Assembly: GCA_963747255.1 (NCBI GenBank)
Contig: CAVVEG010000003.1
Span: 186,001 to 250,000, forward strand
Direction: 5' to 3'
Source of the DNA: CAIYRG01 sp963747255
Lineage (GTDB): Bacteria; Pseudomonadota; Alphaproteobacteria; Micropepsales; Micropepsaceae
DNA: 64,000 nt
Numbering within the stretch: position 1 is the first letter of the stretch; each line of letters begins with the position of its first letter. Made by a program: the position numbers and the translations under genes. The notes under the pieces are model-generated. The model ran no database searches, was not told where the DNA came from, and was given only the letters and a program-made list of their open reading frames with translations. Shown piece after piece: positions 34,232 to 43,298 of the stretch.

Positions 34232-36238
34232 TCAGTTGCGTCCGACTTCGGCAAATTCGTATTCATTGGACTCGGAATTGGGCTGCCGGCGCGGCGGAAC
34301 GGTCTCGCGGCGGTGGCGAGTTTGGCCGGCCCGGTCGATCACGAAGCGGTCCATATTGTCGAGCAGGTTGCGGGAAAGTTTGAGCATTTGTTCGGCAGCA
34401 GCGGAAAGCTCGGTGGAACTGGAAGCGGACTGCTGAACCAGTTCACGCATTTTGTCCATCGCACGGACGACAGCCTGCGCGCCGGAAGCTTGCTCCTCGA
34501 CGGCAGAGTTAATCTCCTGGGTGATTTCGGTCAGGCGATTGGTAGCCTTAGCGATTTGTGAGGAACCAACGGACTGTTCGTTGGTGGCGGCGCCGATTTC
34601 CTGGGAGAACTTGTAGACTTCGGTGACGACGTCGGAAATCTTGTGAAGCGCGGTGCCAAGATCGTTTCCGAGGCTCAGGCCTTCTTCGACGATTCGCGTG
34701 CTGCGTTCCATGTTTTCGACGGCCTGGCGGGCCTCGCGCTGGATGCTCTGGATCAGGTCGGCAATTTCCTTGGTGGATTGTGTGGATTTTTCCGCGAGCT
34801 TGCGGACTTCGTCGGCGACCACCGCGAAGCCGAGGCCGTGTTCACCGGCGCGCGCTGCTTCGATGGCCGCGTTCAAGGCCAACAGGTTGGTCTGTTCGGC
34901 AAGATCGTCGATGACTTCGATGATCTTGCCAATGTCGTCGGCGCGATGGCCGAGGATGTTGATAATTTCCGCGGAAGACTGGATGGCACGATTGGTGCGG
35001 TTCAGTCCATCCGTGGTCTTCTCCATCGTGGCGATACCGGTAACCACTTCTTCGCGCGAGCGGTTGGCAATATCCAGCAGGACCTTGGCGGTATCCGCGA
35101 CCCGCTGGATGGAGGTGACCATCTGATCGATGGATGCAGAGGTTTCCGCAACACTCGAAGCTTGTACCTGCGTGTTCTTCACCACGTTCTGCACGTTGAT
35201 GCTCATTTCGTGCATCGTGCTGGTGACTTCCTCAATGGCGGAGGAGGCTTGTACGCTAACTTTGGCTGATTCGTCGGCAGCGCCGGCGACCTGGTTGGAG
35301 CCAGCCGAAACCTGCGAGGCACCGTCGCGAGTGGAGCGAACGATCTCCTGCAAACCGTGCGCCATGCGGGCGAATGCATTGCCCAGTGTGTCGCGCTTGG
35401 AGCGCGGTGCTACTTCAACCGTGAGATCGCCTTCGGCCACGGCCATGGAGACGCTGGCCATTTCCTTGAGGTAGGCGACCATATTGTTGAACGTGGTAGC
35501 GAGTGCGCCAATTTCGTCGTTGCGGTGGATGTCAATGTTCTGGTCCAGGTCGCCAGAATCGCCGATCTCGCGGGCGACTGTAATCAGGTGCTGCAGGGGT
35601 TCGGTGATGGAGCGGGCGGTCCTGACGGCGGTGTAGCCGATCATGAGTAGGGCCAGAATCGAGCCAATCAAGATTGCGGCGTAGCTGAGGATACTGGCCT
35701 TGTCCGCGGTCTTCTGGGAATCCACCAGCGCTCTGCTGATGTCTGCATTGGCCTGATCGAGAACGGTGGAAGACTTGTTGAGCCACGATGTGGGATCTTT
35801 CTGCAAGTAGAAGATCTGGAGATCCGAAACGGTGGCATCCCCGGAATCCACTTGATGGCGCTTGGCAAGCAGCGGCTTGCCAAAATTATCGGCCCAGCTG
35901 GCTTCGGTGCTCTCCACCTGGATCAACGCGGTGCGCATCAAATCATTCTTGGTTTCGGACTGACCGCGCTTGACCATATCGCTAAGTTCGGTGAAACCGC
36001 GATTGACCTTTTCCTCGTCGCGCGGGTCGCCACTGAGCAAAAAGTTATTCAGATTCAAGCGATTCTGCATGATCTGGTAACGTACCGCTTCCGTGGTTCG
36101 CACATTCTCGAGTGTAGAAGATGCTTCGCTGCTGGCCCGGCTGGCTTTCCAAATCGTGCCGATATCCACCAGAAGCAGGATGAGCAGAATGAGCCCGATC
36201 CCTCCAAAACCTCGATACAGCTGCGTTTTGATCGTCAT
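34232..36238 (-). CDS. Methyl-accepting chemotaxis protein (operon 1)
   Basis: 668 aa. TM1 at about residues 10-30, a periplasmic all-helical sensor of ~160 residues (four-helix-bundle or CHASE3 type), TM2 near 190-215 (Y-A-A-I-L-I-G-S-I-L-A-L-L-M), a HAMP domain, then the signalling hairpin with the tip I-I-E-V-I-D-D-L-A-E-Q-T-N-L-L-A-L-N-A split here as ...A-E-Q-T-N-L-L. No CheR-tether pentapeptide at the end (E-F-A-E-V-G-R-N). Ligand unknown. Second gene of operon 1. Confidence 0.92.
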   Translation of the reverse strand: MTIKTQLYRGFGGIGLILLILLLVDIGTIWKASRASSEASSTLENVRTTEAVRYQIMQNRLNLNNFLLSGDPRDEEKVNRGFTELSDMVKRGQSETKNDLMRTALIQVESTEASWADNFGKPLLAKRHQVDSGDATVSDLQIFYLQKDPTSWLNKSSTVLDQANADISRALVDSQKTADKASILSYAAILIGSILALLMIGYTAVRTARSITEPLQHLITVAREIGDSGDLDQNIDIHRNDEIGALATTFNNMVAYLKEMASVSMAVAEGDLTVEVAPRSKRDTLGNAFARMAHGLQEIVRSTRDGASQVSAGSNQVAGAADESAKVSVQASSAIEEVTSTMHEMSINVQNVVKNTQVQASSVAETSASIDQMVTSIQRVADTAKVLLDIANRSREEVVTGIATMEKTTDGLNRTNRAIQSSAEIINILGHRADDIGKIIEVIDDLAEQTNLLALNAAIEAARAGEHGLGFAVVADEVRKLAEKSTQSTKEIADLIQSIQREARQAVENMERSTRIVEEGLSLGNDLGTALHKISDVVTEVYKFSQEIGAATNEQSVGSSQIAKATNRLTEITQEINSAVEEQASGAQAVVRAMDKMRELVQQSASSSTELSAAAEQMLKLSRNLLDNMDRFVIDRAGQTRHRRETVPPRRQPNSESNEYEFAEVGRN

Positions 36239-36309
36239 TGCGTTACTTCCTCCGCTCCCCTAGCAACCAGTTGAAGCGCTATCCCCTCGGCCAACTCGCT
36301 GCGCGACAC

Positions 36310-36660
36310 TCACTGCTGCTGCTTGAATTCGAACTCGATGATCTGTGTGGTTTCCTCGGGCGCCGGCTCAAACCGCCACTCCCGAAGACAATCGGAGGCC
36401 GCCTGCACAAGAACCGGATGACCGCCCACGGGGCGTGAATTCTTCACCTTGCCGTCCGTACCGATCACGACCTCGATCTTGACCTTCCCTCCGATTCCAA
36501 GCCGCCGTGCCAAGTCCGGGTACGTTGGATTGGCTCTGGTCTTGACCTTTCTCTTGCCTTCTTCGACGTTGGATTGCTGCGCGATCGCAAGGGACCCGGC
36601 CAAGACCCCGGTCGCGACCAACGCGAGAATCGTCTTCCCCCATCCACTGTGAATGGACAC
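36310..36660 (-). CDS. Exported TonB C-terminal-domain protein, first gene of chemosensory operon 1
   Basis: 116 aa from a GTG at 36660, chosen because GAGGAGG lies 5 bases upstream and a hydrophobic signal (T-I-L-A-L-V-A-T-G-V-L-A-G-S-L-A) follows at once. The rest is a TonB_C fold: Y-P-D-L-A-R-R-L-G-I-G-G-K-V-K-I-E-V, G-T-D-G-K-V-K-N, ending W-R-F-E-P-A. It lacks the long Pro-rich spacer of a real TonB, so it is a small periplasmic or anchored TonB_C protein. A sigma-54 promoter match lies 42-56 bases upstream. Its place at the head of a che operon is unusual. Confidence 0.75.
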   Translation of the reverse strand: MSIHSGWGKTILALVATGVLAGSLAIAQQSNVEEGKRKVKTRANPTYPDLARRLGIGGKVKIEVVIGTDGKVKNSRPVGGHPVLVQAASDCLREWRFEPAPEETTQIIEFEFKQQQ

Positions 36661-36701
36661 TGCGTCCTCCTCGGGCGGGAAACTACCCCACCGGAGAGAA
36701 G

Positions 36702-36716
36702 GCAAGTGCAATGCCA
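36702..36716 (-). promoter_or_regulatory. Sigma-54 (-24/-12) promoter for chemosensory operon 1
   Basis: On the minus strand TGGCATTGCACTTGC, against the consensus TGGCAC-N5-TTGC: GG and GC are exactly 10 bases apart, with TGGCA and TTGC both complete. The start of transcription would be near 36,690, about 30 bases before the GTG at 36660. Palindromic activator sites lie about 130-180 bases further upstream at 36,834-36,881. Confidence 0.65.
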
Positions 36717-36833
36717 GTATGAAGGAGGCCCAGAAGAAACAGAAAACCAGCCAAACAATTATGGCAAACGCTTACTCTGCAATCAGATACAGATGGAATG
36801 AAAACGGCGTGATGCGGAAGGCGCTTCGCCAAA

Positions 36834-36881
36834 CGTCTCAAATAGCCGAGCAGAGCTACGCTCTGATCTCAGGCTGAGACG
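36834..36881. promoter_or_regulatory. Upstream activator sites (GTCTCA/TGAGAC palindrome and half-site)
   Basis: Main site ATCTCA-GGC-TGAGACG at 36,866-36,881; partial site CGTCTCAAATAGCCGAG at 36,834-36,850. The same palindrome recurs before two other sigma-54 promoter matches in this window. The position suits a bEBP acting on the minus-strand promoter at 36,702-36,716. A further half-site (TGAGACG, 36,993-36,999) lies just before the kinase gene and could serve autoregulation. Confidence 0.55.
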
Positions 36882-37021
36882 GTGGCACCGTCTGGCGCTA
36901 GGTCCAGGGTAACGCATGCGAACTCCGGATGGGAACGGGGATTGACTCAGAATGAGATTGCTAAGTAGCTTGGAAGTGCGTGGTTCCCAGATTGAGACGC
37001 ACGTAGAGCCCCTAAGCCTCC

Positions 37022-39355
37022 ATGCGTGGACGAAAGCCTATCTCCGCTCGTCGCCGTGCGGCTCCCAACAGCCGCAAGTTACCGAACCGCGCAAAAATCG
37101 ATCATGCAGAAGAATTAATGGATTTGGCGGTGGCGGCTGCCAATTCACGCGAGTTGCCTGCGTTTCTGGCGGCCTTTGCTTCGCGCGCAGCGGAGATGTT
37201 GGGAGGGGAATGGGGCGGCGTCGGGGAAATCTCGGGGAATCGCGTGCAATTGTACTCCCCGGTGAAGGACTTCCCGGGCGGCAAGGAAGACTGGGAGTGG
37301 CTGCTGGAGAACATAGCAGCCAAGCGAAACGGCTTGCAGGTGGCACGCTTGCCGGAGCGCGCGGCGTATTGCGGGATGTTTCCGATTTACGCCAGCGATC
37401 GTGAACTGATGGGCACGCTATGCGTGATTCGAGAGAACGCCAAGTTTTCTGCCGCGGAAGAAAAATTGATGACCGCGCTGGCGAGCCACGCAGCGCTGTC
37501 CATGGAGAAGGTGCGGCGATTTTCGCAGTTGGAGCGCTCAAAAAAGCAGTGGGTCGAGGATATCGACGCGATCAGCGACTACATCGTGGTGCACGATCAG
37601 AGCTGGAGGATCGTGCGCACGAACCGCTCTTTGGCGACTCACCTGGGAGTCTCGCCTGTTGCGCTGGTCGGTGAACTAGTGAACAGCTTGCGGCACATTG
37701 CGGAGACGGGCAGCGCGCTGCCCTGCCCATTCTGCCGGAATACCACCGAGGCGCGCGAGGAGTACACCGCTACGGCCGAGGGCCGCACATTTCTGGTGTC
37801 AACGTCGCGCACACGAGGAACAACCGAAGAAGATGCTCGCACGATTCACGTCCTGAAGGACATTACCGACCGCCTGGAAGCCGAACGCCGTTATCGAGAG
37901 CTTTTTGACAGCATTCAAGAAGGCTTATTCTTCGCCACGCCCGACGGACAGTTTCTTGACGTCAATGACGCCATGGTGCGCATGCTGGGCTATGATTCGC
38001 GCGACGAACTTCTACGTGCCGATGTCAGCCCTCATCTGTATCCCACCGTTGCCGCAAAGAAACGGTTTGTGGAGGCCATCGCGGAACGTGGGATGTTGCG
38101 AAACTATGAAGAGACGCTACGCCGGAAAGATGGCAGCTTGCTGCATACCATGCAGAACATCAGCGCGGTAAGAGACGCGCAAGGACATGTGATGCAGACG
38201 CGTGGACTGATGCTGGACGTGACGGAGCAGAAAATGTTCCAGTCGCAACTGCAACGCGAGCGCGACTTCAACCAAAAGATATTGAATACCACGCAGAGCA
38301 TGATTCTGGTCCTGGACACCGCCGGGCTGATCAGCTACGCGAACCGGCGCTGCTACGAGGCGGGTTATCAAGAAGATGAAATGATCGGTCATCGACTGGA
38401 AGAGTGGGTGCAAGCGTCGCACCGGCAGGACTTCGAAGCTGCGCTGCAGACCACGGCCCAAGGACAGCAAGTGGAGAATCTGGAGCTGCGAGTGAGGCGC
38501 AGTGATGGCTCGATGGGACATTTTTCCATCAGCTTGAGCCCGATGCGGGATGAGAGTCGGCAGGTGAACAATGTTGTGGTGGTCATGACGGACATCACCG
38601 ACGCCGCATTGCTACAGGCAAAACTCGCGCACTCGGAGAAAATGGCGACGATCGGGCGCCTGGTTTCCGGCGTGGCCCATGAAGTGAATAATCCGTTGGC
38701 AGCCATTTTGGGTTTCACGGACCTTTTGCTGGAAAACCCTGCTGTCCCGGAATCGGCGCGCGAGGATTTGAAGATCATTCTGCAAGAAACCCAGCGAACG
38801 AAAGAAATTGTGCAGGATTTACTGAGTTTCGCCCGGCAGAAACCCACGCAGCGTGAACCGGTTCAAGTGAATACGATCCTGCGCCAAACCATTAAATTAA
38901 GGAGCTACGACTTTTCGAGCCATGGCGTGGACGTGGTGGAGGAGTTCGACGAGGGAATCGGCCCGACACTGGGCGACTCGCAGCAATTGCAGCAGGTATT
39001 TCTGAACGTCCTGAACAATGCCTACGACGCCATCCAAGAGTCCGGAAATCACGGCAAAATCCGCATTCGCACGCGCCGCACGCAGGATTCCATCGAAGTG
39101 GCGTTCATCGACAACGGAACCGGCGTTGCTGAGCCCGAGCGCATTTTCGATCCGTTCTTCACAACCAAGCAAGCCGGAAAAGGTACCGGACTGGGCCTGA
39201 GCATCTGCTACGGCATTGTGCGAGCCCACGGCGGCGAGATTTTCTGCTGGAACAATCCCGAAACGGAAGAGCGAGGCAGCACGTTCGTGGTGCGCCTGCC
39301 GCAGGCCACGGAGAACGCGATTGCCGCCGCAGCGGCAAAAGAGGCGGGTAGATGA
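37022..39355 (+). CDS. GAF-PAS sensor histidine kinase
   Basis: 777 aa, cytoplasmic, no membrane segment. GAF-like domain (~30-170), three PAS domains (~180-285, ~290-405, ~415-530), the last with PAC; HisKA with phospho-His553 in G-V-A-H-E-V-N-N-P-L; HATPase with N-A-Y-D-A-I, D-N-G-T-G-V and G-T-G-L-G-L-S-I. A C-P-F-C pair in PAS 1 may bind metal or sense redox state. Start uncertain: no clear ribosome site before 37022, and an ATG 32 codons on is possible. First of three overlapping genes with a receiver and an NtrC-type activator. Confidence 0.9.
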   Translation: MRGRKPISARRRAAPNSRKLPNRAKIDHAEELMDLAVAAANSRELPAFLAAFASRAAEMLGGEWGGVGEISGNRVQLYSPVKDFPGGKEDWEWLLENIAAKRNGLQVARLPERAAYCGMFPIYASDRELMGTLCVIRENAKFSAAEEKLMTALASHAALSMEKVRRFSQLERSKKQWVEDIDAISDYIVVHDQSWRIVRTNRSLATHLGVSPVALVGELVNSLRHIAETGSALPCPFCRNTTEAREEYTATAEGRTFLVSTSRTRGTTEEDARTIHVLKDITDRLEAERRYRELFDSIQEGLFFATPDGQFLDVNDAMVRMLGYDSRDELLRADVSPHLYPTVAAKKRFVEAIAERGMLRNYEETLRRKDGSLLHTMQNISAVRDAQGHVMQTRGLMLDVTEQKMFQSQLQRERDFNQKILNTTQSMILVLDTAGLISYANRRCYEAGYQEDEMIGHRLEEWVQASHRQDFEAALQTTAQGQQVENLELRVRRSDGSMGHFSISLSPMRDESRQVNNVVVVMTDITDAALLQAKLAHSEKMATIGRLVSGVAHEVNNPLAAILGFTDLLLENPAVPESAREDLKIILQETQRTKEIVQDLLSFARQKPTQREPVQVNTILRQTIKLRSYDFSSHGVDVVEEFDEGIGPTLGDSQQLQQVFLNVLNNAYDAIQESGNHGKIRIRTRRTQDSIEVAFIDNGTGVAEPERIFDPFFTTKQAGKGTGLGLSICYGIVRAHGGEIFCWNNPETEERGSTFVVRLPQATENAIAAAAAKEAGR

Positions 39356-39753
39356 GCGAATCCAGCGGCGCGACAAAAGCGTTCTCGCCAATCTTGCTCA
39401 TCGAGGATGAAGCCTCGGTGCGGGCCTTCGTGCGCACGGCACTGGAGCGTCGCGGCTACATCGTCGTGCAAGCCTCTTCGGGAGCGGAAGGGCTGGAGCA
39501 TCTCGCAGAGGGGGAATATGCAGGAGTCATTTCCGATATTCGAATGCCGGGAAGCATCAACGGGGCCGATGTGCACCACTGGATCAAGAAAAACCGGCCG
39601 GACCTAGGTGGACGGATCATTCTGATCAGCGGGGATACCGCCAACAGCGAGACGCAGACGCTGCTGCGCGACAGCGCGACCCCGTGCATTGAAAAGCCTT
39701 TTCGGGTCCAACAACTGATTTCGATAGTGGAGACGACATTCGGAAAACCATGA
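39352..39753 (+). CDS. Single-domain response regulator between kinase and NtrC-type activator
   Basis: 133 aa. Receiver marks: L-I-E-D-E (acidic pair), Asp62 in V-I-S-D-I-R-M-P-G, Ser/Gly in L-I-S-G-D, Lys in I-E-K-P-F. No output domain. Overlaps the kinase by ATGA at 39352 and the activator by ATGA at 39750, so all three are made together. Possible roles: a phosphate sink, an intermediate in a relay, or an allosteric partner of the kinase. Confidence 0.88.
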   Translation: MSESSGATKAFSPILLIEDEASVRAFVRTALERRGYIVVQASSGAEGLEHLAEGEYAGVISDIRMPGSINGADVHHWIKKNRPDLGGRIILISGDTANSETQTLLRDSATPCIEKPFRVQQLISIVETTFGKP

Positions 39754-41180
39754 GCGATGATCTGAAAACCAAGCTGTTGGTAGTGGACGATGAGCAGAGC
39801 ATCCGGCGATTGTGCATGACTATCGGCACTTCCCTGGGTTTCACGTGCAACGAAGCCGAAAGCGCGGAATCCGCGGTCACCCGGCTGGAAACCGATCCGC
39901 CGGACCTGGTGTTGACCGACCTGAAGCTGCCCAACCAGTCGGGGGTAGAGCTGCTGCAGCAGGTTCGCAATATATTGCCACGCACGGAAATCGCTATCAT
40001 GACCGGCCATGGATCGATTGAGTCAGCGGTCGATGCAATGAAATTGGGAGCGTACGACTACATTGAAAAGCCGTTCCGCGTAGAAAAATTGCGCCTTCTG
40101 CTGCAGCGCATGGCAGAAAAGGTACGCCTGGTGAATGAAAATGCGTTTCTGCGGGAACGCGTGAACACCGAAGAGAACCTGGATGGAATTATTGGAACTT
40201 CTGCGGGGATGCAGGACGTTCTGCGCATGATTTCGCGGCTAAAGGATACGCGGACGGCGGTCTTAATTTTCGGAGAAAGCGGCACCGGAAAGGAGTTGGT
40301 GGCGCGAGCGATTCATTTCCGCGGCGCCTTGGCGCAGGAGCCTTTCGTCGCTGTCGATTGCGGTGCCTTGGTGCCAACGCTGATGGAAAGCGAATTGTTT
40401 GGCTACGAAAAAGGCGCATTTACTGGCGCGACTCGATCGAAGTCCGGCCTTTTCCAGGCGGCAAATGGCGGAACGCTGTTTTTGGACGAAATTGGCGAAT
40501 TGCCGCTGGAGATGCAGACGAAGCTATTGCGGGTGCTACAGGAAAAGGAAGTACGGCCCGTGGGCAGCAACGACAAGGTAAACGTCGATGTGCGAGTGAT
40601 CGCAGCAACGAATCGTGATCTAGAATCCGCGTATCGTGAAGGCACATTCCGTAAGGACCTCTACTTCCGCTTGAACGTGGTTACCGTTCATTTGCCTCCG
40701 CTGCGGGAACGCCGCTCTGATATTCCTATGCTGGTGCACCACTTCCTGAACCGTTACGCACCCACGACGCATCTTCAGGTGACGCCGGCCGCCATGAAGA
40801 GTCTGCTGCAATACGACTGGCCGGGGAATGTGCGCGAACTGGAAAACTGTATTGCGCGCGGCGTCACGCTGGGCGATCAGGCAGTAATCGACGTGCAAGA
40901 TCTGCCGCCCTCCATCCGCGCCGAGCAGCCAACAGGCCAAGCGATGACACCCCAAGACGCCGCCAGTCTTTCCACCACGGCACTAGCCGAGATGGAGAAA
41001 ATGACCATCTTGCGCGTGTTTGAGCAGGCCAACGGGGACAAAGCTCTGGCGGGAAAAATGTTGGGGATCAGTCGCGCCACCCTGTACCGAAAGCTGAAAC
41101 GGTATAACATTCCGCTTCGCGGCGGGGCGCCAGATAGTCCCACAGAACAAGAGCAGGCACGTGGTGTTGGACGCTCATAG
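39750..41180 (+). CDS. NtrC-type sigma-54-dependent response regulator
   Basis: 476 aa. Receiver with Asp57 in L-V-L-T-D-L-K-L-P; AAA+ domain (~145-385) with Walker A G-E-S-G-T-G-K-E, the sigma-54 contact loop G-A-F-T-G-A, Walker B L-F-L-D-E-I-G-E, sensor/arginine region; C-terminal Fis-type helix-turn-helix (A-G-K-M-L-G-I-S-R-A-T-L-Y-R-K-L). All parts needed to activate sigma-54 are intact. Its genome position, between three sets of repeated palindromes that each precede a -24/-12 promoter match, makes it the best candidate for binding them. Confidence 0.93.
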   Translation: MSDDLKTKLLVVDDEQSIRRLCMTIGTSLGFTCNEAESAESAVTRLETDPPDLVLTDLKLPNQSGVELLQQVRNILPRTEIAIMTGHGSIESAVDAMKLGAYDYIEKPFRVEKLRLLLQRMAEKVRLVNENAFLRERVNTEENLDGIIGTSAGMQDVLRMISRLKDTRTAVLIFGESGTGKELVARAIHFRGALAQEPFVAVDCGALVPTLMESELFGYEKGAFTGATRSKSGLFQAANGGTLFLDEIGELPLEMQTKLLRVLQEKEVRPVGSNDKVNVDVRVIAATNRDLESAYREGTFRKDLYFRLNVVTVHLPPLRERRSDIPMLVHHFLNRYAPTTHLQVTPAAMKSLLQYDWPGNVRELENCIARGVTLGDQAVIDVQDLPPSIRAEQPTGQAMTPQDAASLSTTALAEMEKMTILRVFEQANGDKALAGKMLGISRATLYRKLKRYNIPLRGGAPDSPTEQEQARGVGRS

Positions 41181-41252
41181 CGTCTCAAGCGGCCGAGGAA
41201 ATGGCGCGTTTGTCGCAAGTGGGAATGAGACAGTAGCGTTTCAGCCTGAGAC
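41181..41252. promoter_or_regulatory. Upstream activator sites before the PilZ-like trio
   Basis: Main site GTTTCA-GCC-TGAGACA at 41,238-41,252; partial site CGTCTCAAGCGGCCGAGG at 41,181-41,198; lone half-site TGAGAC at 41,226-41,231. Same palindrome as at 36,866 and 43,932. They lie 80-150 bases before a -24/-12 match at 41,334, directly after the activator gene. Confidence 0.5.
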
Positions 41253-41333
41253 ATTCGTTAACTGAACCGAAATGGGAAATTCATAAGCCCCTTCATTTCC
41301 GTTACTTCCAAATCCAGTATCCGTCGTGACGTG

Positions 41334-41349
41334 TGGCGCTCTGCGTGCA
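41334..41349 (+). promoter_or_regulatory. Sigma-54 (-24/-12) promoter candidate for the 41,462-43,982 genes
   Basis: TGGCGCTCTGCGTGCA: TGGC and TGCA elements with GG and GC exactly 10 bases apart. The AC of the -24 element and the first T of TTGC differ from consensus. Transcription would start near 41,360, about 100 bases before the PilZ-like gene. Confidence 0.5.
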
Positions 41350-41461
41350 ATTCCCTCCTCGGGACATTGTGTTTTCCGGCCGTGCCGTGTGTGCGCTTCT
41401 ACATTCATTGCGGCCGAAGCTCGTAGCTTGAACAGACCATAGGCGCCGGGGTAAAGCGAAG

Positions 41462-41791
41462 ATGGCATTGCTTGCGAATGAGCGGGGATGTGCGGAACAG
41501 CTCGCGCGATTTTTCCCAACCCTCCCGGCAGTACGCATACCTGTGCGAGTGCAATCGCTGCGGCCCGGCCAGTCGAAATTGCAGGAGTCGACGGTGGTGG
41601 AATTTGGCGCGTCGGAATACGCCATTTTCCTTTCCACGCTGCCGATGGAGTTCGATGAACGTGTCAGGGTGATTCGGGATGGTAATGGGCGTGGGGCGGA
41701 AGCCGCAGTGATCGCCCTGCAGTACCACGAAGGACGTAAGGCAGTGGCCGTCAGATTTCTGCAAGGCCCCTGCGACTGGATGCAGCCGTGA
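41462..41791 (+). CDS. Small PilZ-like protein
   Basis: 109 aa. Beta-rich, with I-P-V-R-V-Q-S-L, V-E-F-G-A-S-E-Y-A-I-F-L-S and A-V-A-V-R-F-L, spaced like a PilZ barrel. The RxxxR arm and the (D/N)xSxxG motif are not complete, so cyclic di-GMP binding is doubtful. Its stop overlaps the GTG start of the next gene (41788-41791), so the two products are made together. Family assignment is by pattern only. Confidence 0.55.
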   Translation: MALLANERGCAEQLARFFPTLPAVRIPVRVQSLRPGQSKLQESTVVEFGASEYAIFLSTLPMEFDERVRVIRDGNGRGAEAAVIALQYHEGRKAVAVRFLQGPCDWMQP

Positions 41792-43242
41792 ACAAAATGA
41801 CAACGCTGAATATACCGGCACCGCCGAAAATGGACAACTCGCGTCAAGCGCAATGGGTGGAAAATCGCTCGGTTTTCCCCATCTATCTTGCGCTAGCAAA
41901 ACACCTGCAGATTGAGATTCCCTTTCCACCGAACAAGCGCGTGCTGCCGGAAAAGGCAGAACTCGATCTCTTCACTCAAGTGCACACGTGGCTGGACTCT
42001 ATGGATCAGCGTGTCCTGGTTCATCAGCTTCGCCACCTGCTGCAAATGACCACGCTGAATGCGAGCGAAAGCGGCCTTCGCGCGTTGATCATGCGGCACT
42101 TGAAGAAACCTTCCAAGACCATTACTGACCGGGACAAGATCGACTTCCTGCTGGTGCAGTATTTTGCGCTTTGCGCGCCGGCAAAAACCTACCACAAGCA
42201 AATTGAACTAGGTGACGTGGCTCACGTGATGAAACCGGTGCTGGGAGAGGTGGACACTGCCCCGCTGCCGTGGTGCGAGCCCCTGGAGAAAATGATTGCC
42301 TCATTACGAAGCTTCAAGAGCCTTCGCGACATCCTGAAAACCAATTTCATCGATCAAGGGCGCCGGGTGAAGGAAAGTGCCGGGGGGATGTTCTACGATC
42401 CTTCGGCGATGCTGGCGTTTGTGCGTTTTAACTTCCTGCTGAGGCGCACGTTGATTGAATTGATGCATGCCGATTTGATTTTCGTTCGTTCCGGCTTGAC
42501 TCATCTGGAATCGGCGGGGACGCGCACGGTGGACTGTCAGTCGTTCGGCTTGACCGCAGCGGAGCCTATCGCGAGAGTGAGGCAACTTGCGGACGAATGG
42601 AAGCAGCCATTCCAGAAGGAATACACGGAACGCTCGGTAAATCAGGCTTTTGACAAGCTGTTGTCTTTGCGCGCAGACGTTGAGCGCACCATGGAAAAAG
42701 TGCTGGGCAAGCCGGTGGAAGCGCCGAAAATTTCAGCCCCAGCAACGCCCGCGTGGAGCCAAACCGGCGCATCCGCTGGCACGGGAAAAAGCGAAAGCAC
42801 AGCGGGATCGCAGTCATCGAAGAAGGAAGACGACACTCCGGCGCTCGATTTCGAAACCTGCATGGAACAGATCTGGGAGCAGTTGATTGCGGCAACACCC
42901 TCGCGCGGCCGCTCCATGACCACAGTTCGTTTGGGCGGGGCGCGCTTGCTGATGTCCTCGTGGGAGGTGGCGGCTTTCGTGAGCGAAGACGGGCCGGCGG
43001 CAGAAGATTTGCGCCGGGCAGTCGTTGCTCGAGCGCTGGTGACAGCAGCACTGGAACAGGCCAAGCAGTCGGGCAATAACTCTGGGCTGGAGAGCGCGCT
43101 GACGATCGCACGTGTTGAGGTTTCCCGCTTGCAGGAACGCGTGGAAGTTGCCAAACAGGCAAAAGACACGGAGGCGGCAGTGAATCTTGGCATCAGCACA
43201 AAGCGCCTGCTTTCCGCGTTGGATGAAGCCGAAAAACTTTGA
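41788..43242 (+). CDS. Large protein of unknown function in the chemosensory region
   Basis: 484 aa from a GTG at 41788 (GTGA overlap); ATG at 41797 is possible. No signal or membrane segment. N-terminal ~270 residues are helical with conserved-looking runs (L-D-S-M-D-Q-R-V-L-V-H-Q-L, G-G-M-F-Y-D-P-S-A-M-L-A-F-V-R-F-N); then a Ser/Ala/Thr/Pro-rich linker (~305-350); a C-terminal helical part ends in a likely coiled coil (V-S-R-L-Q-E-R-V-E-V-A-K-Q-A-K-D-T-E-A-A). I do not recognise a family. Its position between the sigma-54 activator and chemosensory operon 2 suggests a signalling or scaffold role (inference). Confidence 0.65.
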   Translation: MNKMTTLNIPAPPKMDNSRQAQWVENRSVFPIYLALAKHLQIEIPFPPNKRVLPEKAELDLFTQVHTWLDSMDQRVLVHQLRHLLQMTTLNASESGLRALIMRHLKKPSKTITDRDKIDFLLVQYFALCAPAKTYHKQIELGDVAHVMKPVLGEVDTAPLPWCEPLEKMIASLRSFKSLRDILKTNFIDQGRRVKESAGGMFYDPSAMLAFVRFNFLLRRTLIELMHADLIFVRSGLTHLESAGTRTVDCQSFGLTAAEPIARVRQLADEWKQPFQKEYTERSVNQAFDKLLSLRADVERTMEKVLGKPVEAPKISAPATPAWSQTGASAGTGKSESTAGSQSSKKEDDTPALDFETCMEQIWEQLIAATPSRGRSMTTVRLGGARLLMSSWEVAAFVSEDGPAAEDLRRAVVARALVTAALEQAKQSGNNSGLESALTIARVEVSRLQERVEVAKQAKDTEAAVNLGISTKRLLSALDEAEKL

Positions 43243-43298
43243 TTCCCTGCTCGAGGGCCCGGCAGGCGTAAGAGAAACAGTTAGGGAGCACGGTTCCA

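Noticed and set aside
36882..36900. TGGCAC directly after the palindrome at 36,866, read as a sigma-54 promoter for the kinase operon
   Set aside because: No GC falls exactly 10 bases after GG (spacing is 9 or 11), and the site abuts the activator palindrome, which is not a workable distance.
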